A stretch of DNA of 39,036 nt from Anaerolinea sp. (GTDB lineage Bacteria > Chloroflexota > Anaerolineae > Anaerolineales > UBA4823): contig DYKV01000003.1 in assembly GCA_020722415.1 (NCBI GenBank), positions 14,225 through 53,260 of the forward strand, read 5' to 3'. Both the position numbers and the translations under genes were made by a program. The first letter of the stretch is position 1. Every line of letters starts with the position of its first letter. Positions 1 through 9,660 of the stretch are shown one piece after another. The notes under the pieces were generated by a model. It was given only the letters and a program-made list of their open reading frames with translations, did not search any database and had not been told where the DNA came from.

Positions 1-677
1 CCGAAGGGGTCACCGAATCCGAAAAATTCGCTCAGGAAGAACTCCCAGATTGGATCCGCGATGAATTTGGTGAAACAACCAGTGTCCAAGAAGAATCGGA
101 GAAGACACTGGAAACAGAATTGCCAGACTGGATTAGCACGGATTTCGTGCAAATCGAAGAGGAAGAACCCATTGTGTCAGAGGAGGGTATTCCTCCCGAG
201 GAACTGTCTGAATGGATCAAAGCAGAATCTTCGGAATCAATAGCTTTAGGACAAGAAAAAGTTCATGTTGAGCCCTCAGCAGAGGAATTAGAAAGTTTGC
301 AAACCGAACAATCACTTGAAACAAGCGAAATTGAAACACCCGAATCCAGCCAAGAAGAAGAAGTAGCAGTTCCGCTCAGTGAAGAAACTGGATCATGGCA
401 AAAAGAGTTCGAGACATCACAAGACACAACCGATGCCTTGAATAATGCCCGCCTAGCACTGCACGGCGGTGAATTAGAGGCAGCCACCGCAGCATACGCA
501 ACACTTATCAAACAAAAAACAGAATTAGATGCGATCATCTCCGATTTAACTAACGCAGTTTATCAGTATCCTATGAATGTGAAGATGTGGATGTTACTCG
601 GAGATGCATACCTGCGGAAAGATTTGCTTTCAGAAGCACTCAATGCTTACAATAAAGCGGAGGAATTAATCCGTTAA
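1..677 (+). CDS. TPR-like protein with long acidic Glu/Ser-rich linker, 5' truncated by window edge
   Basis: Frame is open from nt 3 to the stop at 677; C-terminus (VYQYPMNVKMWMLLGDAYLRKDLLSEALNAYNKAEELI) is TPR-like; acidic linker upstream. Confidence 0.7.
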   Translation, partial: EGVTESEKFAQEELPDWIRDEFGETTSVQEESEKTLETELPDWISTDFVQIEEEEPIVSEEGIPPEELSEWIKAESSESIALGQEKVHVEPSAEELESLQTEQSLETSEIETPESSQEEEVAVPLSEETGSWQKEFETSQDTTDALNNARLALHGGELEAATAAYATLIKQKTELDAIISDLTNAVYQYPMNVKMWMLLGDAYLRKDLLSEALNAYNKAEELIR

Positions 678-702
678 TCAATCCAAGTACTCGGAGGTTA
701 TT

Positions 703-1152
703 GTGCAAAGAACATTGGTTTTAGTGAAACCCGATGGAGTCCAACGCGGGCTGATCGGACAAGTGATCACGCGATTGGAAAATCGTGGTTTACGCATCGT
801 GGCAGCGAAGTTTATGCAGGTTTCTCGAGAGTTAGCCGAAACCCATTATGCGATCCATAAAGGGAAACCATTTTATGATGGCTTAATTAACTATATCACC
901 TCTGCTCCAGTCATGGCAATGGTCTGGGAAGGACCCGATGCAGTGGCTGCTGTCCGCCAAACGATGGGCTCTACCCGTCCCCGCGAAGCTGCACCAGGAA
1001 CAATCCGGCATGACTTCGCCCTGGATGTCGGCAGGAACTTAACCCATGCCTCCGACAGTCCTGAAAATGGTGAAGCAGAAATCGCCCTTTGGTTTAAGCC
1101 CCACGAATTAGTCCAATGGCAGCGAGAGATTGACCGTTGGATTTTCGAATGA
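703..1152 (+). CDS. ndk: Nucleoside diphosphate kinase
   Basis: MQRTLVLVKPDGVQRGLIGQVI..., active-site region GTIRHDFALDVGRNLTHASDSPENGEAEIALWF; GTG start with GGAGG upstream. Confidence 0.97.
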   Translation: MQRTLVLVKPDGVQRGLIGQVITRLENRGLRIVAAKFMQVSRELAETHYAIHKGKPFYDGLINYITSAPVMAMVWEGPDAVAAVRQTMGSTRPREAAPGTIRHDFALDVGRNLTHASDSPENGEAEIALWFKPHELVQWQREIDRWIFE

Positions 1153-1214
1153 AATACGTTTCAAGCTGGATCAAGGGTTAAAACCACAACAAAACCAATC
1201 GCAATGGTTAAATT

Positions 1215-1242
1215 AATCCCCTGAAGTGCTCAGGGGATTTTT
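1215..1242 (+). terminator. Rho-independent terminator downstream of ndk
   Basis: AATCCCCTGA-AGTGC-TCAGGGGATT stem-loop followed by T run. Confidence 0.8.
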
Positions 1243-1362
1243 GACCATTTAAGTCTGGTATAATACTTCAACTATTTTAATAACAATAATATGAGACAAC
1301 TGCAAAAAGACTTGTTTTCAACACAAAGACGCAGTGTTGCCAAGATTTTCAAAAAGATGCTT

Positions 1363-1474
1363 GATTTTTTGTCTGCTTCATCCAATTTTTTCTCCATTTT
1401 CTTGAGCCACTTTTTAATTTCTTTGCGGCTTGGCGACTTGGCGTTAAATATTTTATCATTTTGCAGTTCAGTAA
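1363..1474 (-). repeat. Copy A of a 112-bp dispersed inverted repeat (copy B at 38378-38489)
   Basis: Reverse complement matches 38378-38489 with about 7 mismatches by eye. Confidence 0.9.
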
Positions 1475-1540
1475 GAATGTGTATTTTCTCTACGGTTATA
1501 TCAAGTCGGTAAATTTATTGGTAGATTGGATCAAAGATAC

Positions 1541-3502
1541 ATGTCTGACACACCCCTTGAAATACAGCAAGCATTGCAGCGCATCTTACCGAAGGTACAA
1601 AAACCGGGACGCTATAGCGGCGGCGAATTCAATCAAATCCTTAAAGATTGGACAAAAGTTGACCTCCGCGTCTGTCTAGTGTTCCCTGATATATATGATA
1701 TTGGGATGTCGAACCTAGGGTTGGCAATTTTATATGAATTAATCAATAATAGAAAAGACGCCTTAGCAGAACGAGCTTTTGCCCCATGGCTAGATATGGA
1801 AGAGCAATTGCGTCAAGCAAATTTACCACTTTATGCGCTTGAATCCAAACATCCCTTAACAGACTTTGACATCCTCGGATTTACATTGCCGTATGAATCG
1901 CTTTATACAAATGCGCTCAATATCCTCGATTTAGCTCACATTCCGTTGTTTTCTAACCAGCGCAATTCCCACCACCCCTTGATCATCGCCGGTGGACATG
2001 CTACCTTCAACCCCGAGCCGATGCATGCCTTTATTGATGCCTTTGTCATCGGTGAAGGAGAAGAGGTAATCCAAGAGATATTAAATGTCTATAGCAGCTG
2101 GAAACAGGATCAGTCGTTGTTATCCAACTCCGATGACCCGGCAAACTCCAAATCTAGGCGGCAAGAACTTCTCCGCCGTCTCGTAAAAATAGATGGGATT
2201 TATATACCCAGTTTTTATAAAGCCTATTACCATACAGATCAAACCTTTTCTCATTTAGAGTGCACAGAGCCTAGCGCACCGCTTCGGGTTCGAAAAAGAA
2301 TTGTTGCAAAACTCCCACCTCCTCCCACTCATTTTATCGTACCATTTATAGAGACGATCCATGACCGTATCCCAATTGAAATCATGCGCGGCTGTACCCG
2401 CGGCTGTCGATTCTGCCAAGCAGGTATGGTCACCCGTCCTGTGCGCGAACGCCCAATCGAGGAGATTATTTTCGCAATTCAAGAGTCGCTCAAGAATACG
2501 GGGTATGAGGAGGTTGGACTTTTATCCCTATCTTCGTCCGACTATACGAATATTCTAGACTTAATTAATGCAGTTAATTCTCATTTTTCACATGATCATT
2601 TGTCTGTCTCACTTCCTTCATTGCGCATTGAAAGCCTTTCGGTGGAGTTGATGAATAGCTTGAGTTTAGCCCGCCGGAATGGATTCACTCTCGCTCCCGA
2701 AGCAGCCACGGATCGCATGCGCCAGATCATTAATAAACAAGTCTCCACAGACCAATTATTAGATACCGTTGATGCAATTTACCGTAACGGCTGGTCAACG
2801 GTAAAGCTTTATTTTATGATCGGACACCCATTAGAAACACTTACTGATGTTCAAGCGATCGCCGATCTATCAAAAATGGTTCTGCGAATTGGGAGAAGTC
2901 ATATCGGTAATCGCGCTCAGGTTAATGTGGGTGTATCAACTTTTATTCCCAAACCACATACTCCATTTCAATGGACGGTTTGCGATAGCGAAGAACAAAT
3001 TAAAGCCAAATTAGCGCTTCTGAAAGATCAGTTACGAGGTAAAGGTTTAAAGTTGACCTGGAATCCGCCGGATGCCACCTATCTTGAAGCTTGGCTGTCC
3101 AAAGGGGATCGGAGAATGTCCGCAGTAATTTACCAAGCTTGGAGGCTAGGGGCAAAGTTCGATGCGTGGAATGATCAACGCAATTTTTCTGCCTGGAAAC
3201 AAGCTTTTGAGCTAAATCAATTAGATCCAGCTTTCTACATCCATCGGCCGCGTTCATTACAAGAAGCTTTCCCTTGGGATCACATCGACATCGGCGTTAG
3301 AAAAAAATATCTCTTACAAGATTATCAATGGAGTTTAACTGGAAAACCACGGGCTGATTGTCGCACACAATGTTACGCGTGCGGGATTTTACCAGTATTT
3401 AAAGAGCTAAGACAAAACAATCCCGGTGATGCCTGGAAATGTCCAGAAGTGCAACCAAAATTAAAGGAAACAACGATAGCGCATGATGCGGTTACGAATT
3501 GA
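1541..3502 (+). CDS. B12-binding-type radical SAM protein, TIGR03960-like
   Basis: EIMRGCTRGCRFCQAGMVTRPVRERP radical SAM CxxxCxxC motif; overlaps a DUF2344 gene as is typical. ATG at 1541 preferred over the TTG at 1526. Confidence 0.88.
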   Translation: MSDTPLEIQQALQRILPKVQKPGRYSGGEFNQILKDWTKVDLRVCLVFPDIYDIGMSNLGLAILYELINNRKDALAERAFAPWLDMEEQLRQANLPLYALESKHPLTDFDILGFTLPYESLYTNALNILDLAHIPLFSNQRNSHHPLIIAGGHATFNPEPMHAFIDAFVIGEGEEVIQEILNVYSSWKQDQSLLSNSDDPANSKSRRQELLRRLVKIDGIYIPSFYKAYYHTDQTFSHLECTEPSAPLRVRKRIVAKLPPPPTHFIVPFIETIHDRIPIEIMRGCTRGCRFCQAGMVTRPVRERPIEEIIFAIQESLKNTGYEEVGLLSLSSSDYTNILDLINAVNSHFSHDHLSVSLPSLRIESLSVELMNSLSLARRNGFTLAPEAATDRMRQIINKQVSTDQLLDTVDAIYRNGWSTVKLYFMIGHPLETLTDVQAIADLSKMVLRIGRSHIGNRAQVNVGVSTFIPKPHTPFQWTVCDSEEQIKAKLALLKDQLRGKGLKLTWNPPDATYLEAWLSKGDRRMSAVIYQAWRLGAKFDAWNDQRNFSAWKQAFELNQLDPAFYIHRPRSLQEAFPWDHIDIGVRKKYLLQDYQWSLTGKPRADCRTQCYACGILPVFKELRQNNPGDAWKCPEVQPKLKETTIAHDAVTN

Positions 3503-4166
3503 TTTCAGTAAAACAGATGCAATGCGCTTCTGCGGACATCTAGATTTGTTCCGAACCTGGGAAAGGACTTTTCGCCGGGCTGGGGTAAATCTTTCCTACA
3601 CGCAAGGGTTTAAACATCACCCTCGCATGAACATAGCGTCTGCACTTCCTTTAGGATTTACTAGCTCGCACGAAGTCATGGATGTCTGGCTGGATAATCC
3701 TCTTTCAACCGAACAAATTTTACAATCCCTTCGGCAAACATTACCGCCGGGAATGAAAATTAACCAGATCACCCCTATCGAGATTTCTGCACCATCCTTG
3801 CAATCCATTTTAATTGGATCGGAATATATAACGATTTTTCTCGATCCAATAGCAGATTTAGCGAAAAGGGTGACCAACCTTTTAAATCAACCTTCTATCC
3901 TGATTGACAGGCGTGGAAAAATTATTGACCTACGGCCGCTCCTTTTTGCTGTCGAGCTGCTTCCAAATGATAATGATGGGCATCAACAACTTTTTCTTTG
4001 TGTATCTTCCACCCAAGAAAAAAACGCTCGCCCTGACGAAGTGGTTCGAGCTCTAGGTGTGGATCCAACTTCCGCTCTTTTCCATCGTCAGCGTTTAATT
4101 TTTTCTAATGAGGATGGTGGTCCAAGCCTTACCCATCCAGAAATGGAACAGATAAAGCGTTTGTAG
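3483..4166 (+). CDS. DUF2344/TIGR03936-like protein
   Basis: MMRLRIDFSKTDAMRFCGHLDLFRTWERTFRRAGVNLSYTQGFKHHPRMNIASALPLGFTS; 20-nt overlap with the radical SAM gene. Confidence 0.88.
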   Translation: MMRLRIDFSKTDAMRFCGHLDLFRTWERTFRRAGVNLSYTQGFKHHPRMNIASALPLGFTSSHEVMDVWLDNPLSTEQILQSLRQTLPPGMKINQITPIEISAPSLQSILIGSEYITIFLDPIADLAKRVTNLLNQPSILIDRRGKIIDLRPLLFAVELLPNDNDGHQQLFLCVSSTQEKNARPDEVVRALGVDPTSALFHRQRLIFSNEDGGPSLTHPEMEQIKRL

Positions 4167-4212
4167 CATTACTCAAAGCGGGGAGATTATGGTAGAATAG
4201 GGCAAACAAAGC

Positions 4213-4284
4213 GCCCCCATAGCTCAGTGGATAGAGCGTTGCCCTCCGGAGGCAAAAACCCGCGTTCGAGTCGCGGTGGGGGTA
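4213..4284 (+). tRNA. tRNA-Arg(CCG)
   Basis: Cloverleaf: acceptor GCCCCCA/TGGGGGT, anticodon stem TTGCC/GGCAA with loop CTCCGGA, T-arm CCGCG-TTCGAGT-CGCGG. Confidence 0.95.
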
Positions 4285-4316
4285 TAATCAGTCATTCAAT
4301 TTGAAAAACCGAGAAT

Positions 4317-4369
4317 ACACAAAGGATATCATGGCGAAATTCCCTTCATCAAATCCTTTGTGTTTTTTT
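4317..4369 (+). terminator. Stem-loop with T-tract downstream of tRNA-Arg
   Basis: ACACAAAGGAT / ATCCTTTGTGT perfect 11-bp arms followed by a T run. Confidence 0.65.
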
Positions 4370-4407
4370 ATCATACCTAAATTAATAAACTATTCAAGCA
4401 CTTCATC

Positions 4408-6777
4408 ATGAAGTTAATGAAAATATTCTCTCGAACCCTCCTGCTCTTTTTTTCATACTTGGCTGTGATTATTTCCTCTGGTTGTACTACTCGAGGTATC
4501 ACTCAATTTCCACATTGGCAAAATCAACACTTACGCTATATTGACCCGCTAGATTCAACCGATCCAAATAGTGACCTGATCGCCGTTGAAACTCAATTTG
4601 TGAAACCTTCCTTGTTTACTTCACAACAGCAACTCTTTCTCCGCCTAGATTTTTTAAGTCGTTCGGTGGACACTTCTGATTCTATCCTCATATTTTTTGA
4701 TACAGCACCAGGTGGATTAAACCAGCATCCTCTTTTGGGCAAGATGGATATATCATGGGAATTTTACCTTGTCATTCATTCCAATCAAATCTATATTCTT
4801 GATCAGTATGCTCAACCATTAACTGGTTTTCAGACGGTAATATTTCAGCAAGCTGACCAAGATTATATCGAAATTTCCATCCGCACTTTAAAAGAAAATA
4901 TCTATATCCCAGATAATACTTTAATCCAGATATATAGTATAGCCACCACAAACCAATCGGTTCTCGACAAAAGTGATCCTATTTGCCTTTCTAGTTTACC
5001 CTTAGCACCGGTAAAGGTAATGATGGCTTTCTGGAATACCTATCAGGTTACAACTCCTCTTCAGGCATTACGACGCTGGGATGGTGCTCACACGGGACCT
5101 TTAGGCCGTCGCCATGGCTTATCTAACCTCCTCCACACCGCCCAAGCGCAAGGCATCCCCATCATATTGCTCGATCTAAAGACACCTATTAGTCTCTCTG
5201 CTTTGGATTTCAGCAGTAAGTTAGAAACTCTGTTGCCCCTGGCATCCGAAAATTTAATCATTTTGCCAGATAATATCCCCCTCTATGGTATTGACAATCT
5301 GACTGATACGAAGGTTACCGAAAATTTTTATGAGAATGTTATCCAAGACTTTGGGTTTTCCAAGAGCCCGTTTCTTTTTATCCCAAAATTCACCCCCTCG
5401 TTTCATAACGGTTACCTTCAAAACCATTCTTTCCTTTTTACGCTCTCAAACGATCTGCACAGCTATGTACATTCTCGAAAATATGGTGATAAATGGATAC
5501 TAGAAATTCCAGATGGGATCGCCTCTGCCCAATATCAACCAGATGAAAACGGGTTGAGTATCGCCCTCAAAAAAGAGCTCGTTGAGGCGATTATTGCTGA
5601 GAATCGGGGAAATCCACAATTAATAGCAATCGGAGGTGATTTACCCCGCTCGACATGGGGAGATAGCCAAATCGCCCATACGGCTTTTGCAGAACTTAGC
5701 CAAACTCCCTGGGTTCATATCGAAAACCCTCAAGATGTCTTAACTTGGAGAATTCCTTCTTCACCAAATATACCTAATGAAATCATTGTTAGCAATGAAA
5801 ATCAAATTGGATTGAATCCTCTCCCTCCCCTAAAAACACCCCGTTTAGCATTCATCCGCGAATCCTTTTTGAAAACCCTCTTTCCCATTAACCCGCCGCC
5901 TACATATTCCGAATTACGGAAGAGTATAGCAGCTATATTTCCTGCTTATCCTTTTGTGGATGATTGGTTCCGTCAGCCCCGCTCCATTTCAGAATGCCCG
6001 GTTGATATCAGCGGAGATGGACAAGCAGATTGTATCCTCGCCAATAGTCACTTGTTTCTATGGATTGATTCCTCTAATGGTGGGATAATCTTCCTTTTTT
6101 ATCGGGCTGGTGAACAACTTCACCAAGTTATTTCCCCAGGCTTTACTTTGGCAAGCGGGCTAACTGATCCAAGCCAATGGGATTTCAGCCAAGGTATCTA
6201 TGCCGAGAAAAGAGTGGATACCGCTGCACTACATGATAAATCTCCCTATTCCGATTTTGGGATTGGAAAAGGGACAATGTGGTTTAATTACCAGATTAGA
6301 CAGTCAGTGAACATCAATAATCAAATTGACGATAAAATAATTCGCCTACGCAACAACCAAATCGAGGTGGTTTATCGCGATAGCGCTAGATCAAACTTAA
6401 TCATCCCACTCAATCTCGATCCATGGGGGCGTTTTGAAGTAGACTGGGCAGATAATTATAAAATATGTACTGAAAATAACTCGGCTGCAACGGTTAACAA
6501 CTTATGCTGGTCATATCACTCCAGCAAAACCAATGCAGATTTATCTGTCCAAGTTAGCGCCCAAGCTCTTCCAAACGATGCAAAGGTTTCCACACACCCG
6601 ATTATATTATCCATTGATACCTTTAAAGATACAATTAATCGGTTTTCCCACACCGAAGATCCCAACCAAGACAAACCAATAGGCAATTTCTTACCTTTTC
6701 CGATGAGTTTGATTCGAGTTCTTTCACCAAATCCTGTATCCTTGCTGATAACTATCACCGTTTCAATTAACGGTTGA
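4408..6777 (+). CDS. Large predicted lipoprotein of unknown function
   Basis: N-terminal hydrophobic segment and lipobox-like IISSGC; 789 aa; no family recognised with confidence. Confidence 0.7.
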   Translation: MKLMKIFSRTLLLFFSYLAVIISSGCTTRGITQFPHWQNQHLRYIDPLDSTDPNSDLIAVETQFVKPSLFTSQQQLFLRLDFLSRSVDTSDSILIFFDTAPGGLNQHPLLGKMDISWEFYLVIHSNQIYILDQYAQPLTGFQTVIFQQADQDYIEISIRTLKENIYIPDNTLIQIYSIATTNQSVLDKSDPICLSSLPLAPVKVMMAFWNTYQVTTPLQALRRWDGAHTGPLGRRHGLSNLLHTAQAQGIPIILLDLKTPISLSALDFSSKLETLLPLASENLIILPDNIPLYGIDNLTDTKVTENFYENVIQDFGFSKSPFLFIPKFTPSFHNGYLQNHSFLFTLSNDLHSYVHSRKYGDKWILEIPDGIASAQYQPDENGLSIALKKELVEAIIAENRGNPQLIAIGGDLPRSTWGDSQIAHTAFAELSQTPWVHIENPQDVLTWRIPSSPNIPNEIIVSNENQIGLNPLPPLKTPRLAFIRESFLKTLFPINPPPTYSELRKSIAAIFPAYPFVDDWFRQPRSISECPVDISGDGQADCILANSHLFLWIDSSNGGIIFLFYRAGEQLHQVISPGFTLASGLTDPSQWDFSQGIYAEKRVDTAALHDKSPYSDFGIGKGTMWFNYQIRQSVNINNQIDDKIIRLRNNQIEVVYRDSARSNLIIPLNLDPWGRFEVDWADNYKICTENNSAATVNNLCWSYHSSKTNADLSVQVSAQALPNDAKVSTHPIILSIDTFKDTINRFSHTEDPNQDKPIGNFLPFPMSLIRVLSPNPVSLLITITVSING

Positions 6778-6778
6778 C

Positions 6779-7378
6779 TCAATTTCGATATAATCCCTTT
6801 TCGACGATATATTGAAACACCTTTTCGGAAACGAAATAACGATAGGGAGCTTGCATTTTAACTCGCTCCCGAATTTCACGGGAGGAAATATCAAAACGTG
6901 GTGCCGTTAGCCAGGTTACCTTTGATCGGATACCAGGAAGCTGCTGTTCCAAATTTTGCATTTCTAAATCATCTAAACTTCGCTGCATAACCCCAATTCC
7001 ATCGCACCTTGATAGAAATTGATTTGCCTGATGCCATGTCGGTAAATCCCGTAAAGAATCGGCGCCCATCAAGTAGATGAGATTATCGTGAGGGAACTGT
7101 TGCCGCAGAATATTCATGCTATCAACCGCATAATGCGGTGACGGGCGGTCTATATCCACCCTTGAAATCTGGAAATCTGCATTCTGTTCAATTGCCAATT
7201 GCACCATTCTCAACCGATCTTCAACTGGAGAGATTAGCCAGCCTCGTTTATGTGGTGGAAAAGGTGTAACCACAAACAGGACTGTATTTAAGTGTAGTTG
7301 GTGAACTGCTTCGGCTGCCAATATCAGGTGACCGATATGGGGCGGGTCAAAAGTTCCTCCAAGAATCCCAATAAGCAT
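6779..7378 (-). CDS. nadD: Nicotinate-nucleotide adenylyltransferase
   Basis: MLIGILGGTFDPPHIGHLILAAEA (HxGH motif), C-terminal ISSREIRERV. Confidence 0.95.
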   Translation of the reverse strand: MLIGILGGTFDPPHIGHLILAAEAVHQLHLNTVLFVVTPFPPHKRGWLISPVEDRLRMVQLAIEQNADFQISRVDIDRPSPHYAVDSMNILRQQFPHDNLIYLMGADSLRDLPTWHQANQFLSRCDGIGVMQRSLDDLEMQNLEQQLPGIRSKVTWLTAPRFDISSREIRERVKMQAPYRYFVSEKVFQYIVEKGLYRN

Positions 7379-8646
7379 TAATCACTCCACTCCAACTCAA
7401 AATCCCCGATAAGTACTGTGTCTCCTTCTTGTACCCCGGCTTTTCGCAAAGCCTCTTCTACCCCCAACGCAGCCAATATTTTCTGAAAACGTCTTACTGA
7501 TTGCGGATATTCCCAATAAGTCATTGACGCTGCTCGTTCGATCGCTTCACCCACAACCTGCCAACTCTCATCATTTTTAATTATAGTAAATTCTTTAGGG
7601 TCTTTTTCCATCTGATAGAGAGGTATTGACGCGGTCGGCAATTCTTCTTCAGGAATTTTCTTTAATAATTCAGCCACTCTATAGAAGAGCGCGCGGACAT
7701 TCTCCCCGCTCACGGCAGAAATCAACCATACCTCTTTCAGATTAAATCGTTTTGCAAACTCTTGTTGAATAGCGGCTGCTTTTTGGCGTACTTCGGCTAG
7801 ATCAACCTTATTGATTGCAACGATTTGCGGCTTTTTCGCTATGTTGGGGTCAAAAAGCGAAATTTCGCTATTAATTTGTCCATAATCGGCAACAATGTCA
7901 TTTGACATACCATCTAAGAGGTGAATTAACACTTTGGTGCGTTGAACATGCTTTAAAAAATCCAACCCTAAGCCCAGACCCTGATGCGCCCCCTCAATTA
8001 AACCTGGGACATCGGCAATAGTTAAGATGGTATCGTTGTCTAAGACAGCCACTCCCAAATTCGGTTCGAGAGTAGTAAATGGATAAGGAGCGATCTTTGG
8101 TTTTGCATTGGTCACGCGGGCTAATAGGGTAGATTTTCCAGCATTAGGTACACCTATTATCCCAATATCGGCAATTAATTTTAATTCTAAGCGGAGCATC
8201 CTCTCTTCAGGTGGCTCACCCTTTTCGGCAATTCGGGGAGTTTGGCGGACCGAATTAGCGAAATGAGAATTTCCTCGTCCCCCCTTTCCACCTCGGGCAA
8301 TAATTAATCGCTGGCCAGCCTCAACAAGATCCCCTAATAATTGGTTACTACCTTTATCATAAACCAACGTACCTGGTGGAACCATGATGACCAGATCCTC
8401 ACCTGATCGTCCAGTCATATTTTGTTTTCTTCCCGGTGCACCATCCTGAGCTTTGAAAAGGGTTTTTTGGCGAAAGTGAAATAGAGTGTTAATTTTTGGA
8501 TTTACTTCTAGAATCACATCACCACCCTTTCCACCATCTCCGCCATCAGGTCCACCAAAAGGGATATACTTCTCACGGCGGAAATGGACAACCCCATCTC
8601 CACCTTTTCCGGATATAACTTTAATCTCTGCTTCGTCTATGAACAT
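7378..8646 (-). CDS. obg: GTPase Obg/CgtA
   Basis: Glycine-rich Obg fold (GGDGGKGGDVILEV), G1 GVPNAGKSTLL, C-terminal OCT-like domain. Confidence 0.97.
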   Translation of the reverse strand: MFIDEAEIKVISGKGGDGVVHFRREKYIPFGGPDGGDGGKGGDVILEVNPKINTLFHFRQKTLFKAQDGAPGRKQNMTGRSGEDLVIMVPPGTLVYDKGSNQLLGDLVEAGQRLIIARGGKGGRGNSHFANSVRQTPRIAEKGEPPEERMLRLELKLIADIGIIGVPNAGKSTLLARVTNAKPKIAPYPFTTLEPNLGVAVLDNDTILTIADVPGLIEGAHQGLGLGLDFLKHVQRTKVLIHLLDGMSNDIVADYGQINSEISLFDPNIAKKPQIVAINKVDLAEVRQKAAAIQQEFAKRFNLKEVWLISAVSGENVRALFYRVAELLKKIPEEELPTASIPLYQMEKDPKEFTIIKNDESWQVVGEAIERAASMTYWEYPQSVRRFQKILAALGVEEALRKAGVQEGDTVLIGDFELEWSD

Positions 8647-8866
8647 TTTAGCTTCATATATCGATTTAGACTATATGATTATTCTCTCCTATTATTAACG
8701 ATTCCTTTCATGATTATACCATTTGCAAATTTTTCCTAAAATAAACAAAAGGTTTACCCTGAAAATCGAAGTTAGCCTGGAAAATTAAATACGAGAGATT
8801 TATCCCCCTGATAACTTACACCATGTTCACCGCAAAGTGGAACGTGAAACGATCATCTTAATTAAC

Positions 8867-8897
8867 GTTATTCAATAACAGTTATTGGATAAATAAC
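8867..8897. promoter_or_regulatory. Candidate operator region upstream of rex: GTTATTCAATAAC and GTTATTGGATAAATAAC
   Basis: Two adjacent perfect 6-bp-arm inverted repeats (8867-8879, 8881-8897) in the obg/rex intergenic region. Confidence 0.45.
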
Positions 8898-9021
8898 AAT
8901 TTGTACAATACTTGTGCTGAAATGTACTATTTGCTAATTAATATGTTAAAATCTAAACATAAGAAGTAAATTGTCCTGTAATTTCAAGCTCAGAAAAACT
9001 TATTGATGAGGATTGAATCCT

Positions 9022-9642
9022 ATGTCAGAAAATAAAATTCCTGATATTGTCATCGGCCGATTACCCCTTTATCTCCGTTCTCTGCAACGCATGCAGCAAG
9101 AAAACCGCATTATTACCTCCTCCCAAGAATTAGGCGAACGGCTTGGGATTTCAGCAGCTCAAATTCGGAAAGACCTTTCTCTCTTTGGAGAATTTGGTAA
9201 ACAAGGAACCGGATATAACATTCCCTATTTGATCGAGAAAATCCAACAAATTCTCCATGTTGATCGAGTGTGGGATGTTGTTGTGGTTGGCGCCGGGGAT
9301 ATTGGCAGTGGGTTAGCTCGTTATCAAGGCTTTAGCAATCGCGGCTTTCGGGTGGCGATGATTTTTGATCGTGATCCTTTAAAAATTGGAGCGAAAATTG
9401 GCAATTTTATTATTCAAGATAGCCATAATTTAAGCGAAACCATTCGCAAAGCTGGTATCAAAATAGCCATGATTGCAGTACCCTCCTCAGAAGCCCAAAC
9501 CGTAGCAAACCAATTAATCAAAGGTGGTGTCCGGGCAATTTTAAATTATGCGCCTATTAGCATCAGTGTCCCACCGCATATTCAGATCCAATACATAGAT
9601 CCATCTATTCACCTGCAGCGAATGACCTATTACTTAGAGTGA
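9022..9642 (+). CDS. rex: Redox-sensing transcriptional repressor Rex
   Basis: IPDIVIGRLPLYLRSLQRM...RLGISAAQIRKDLSLFGEFGKQGTGYNI and Rossmann VVVGAGDIGSGLARYQGF; ATG at 9022 preferred over TTG at 9013. Confidence 0.96.
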   Translation: MSENKIPDIVIGRLPLYLRSLQRMQQENRIITSSQELGERLGISAAQIRKDLSLFGEFGKQGTGYNIPYLIEKIQQILHVDRVWDVVVVGAGDIGSGLARYQGFSNRGFRVAMIFDRDPLKIGAKIGNFIIQDSHNLSETIRKAGIKIAMIAVPSSEAQTVANQLIKGGVRAILNYAPISISVPPHIQIQYIDPSIHLQRMTYYLE

Positions 9643-9660
9643 ACGCCTACTTGATTAATT

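Noticed and set aside
1291-1512. 73-aa ORF on the plus strand through repeat copy A
   Set aside because: Antisense to the better open frame in the repeat; hydrophobic low-complexity translation without support.
2255-2482. Minus-strand ORF inside the radical SAM gene
   Set aside because: Antisense shadow ORF with no recognisable protein features; the radical SAM gene explains the sequence.
8820-8850. TTCAC...GTGAA inverted repeat as an additional Rex site
   Set aside because: Arms are only 5 bp, the spacer is long, and the orientation does not fit the usual Rex operator.
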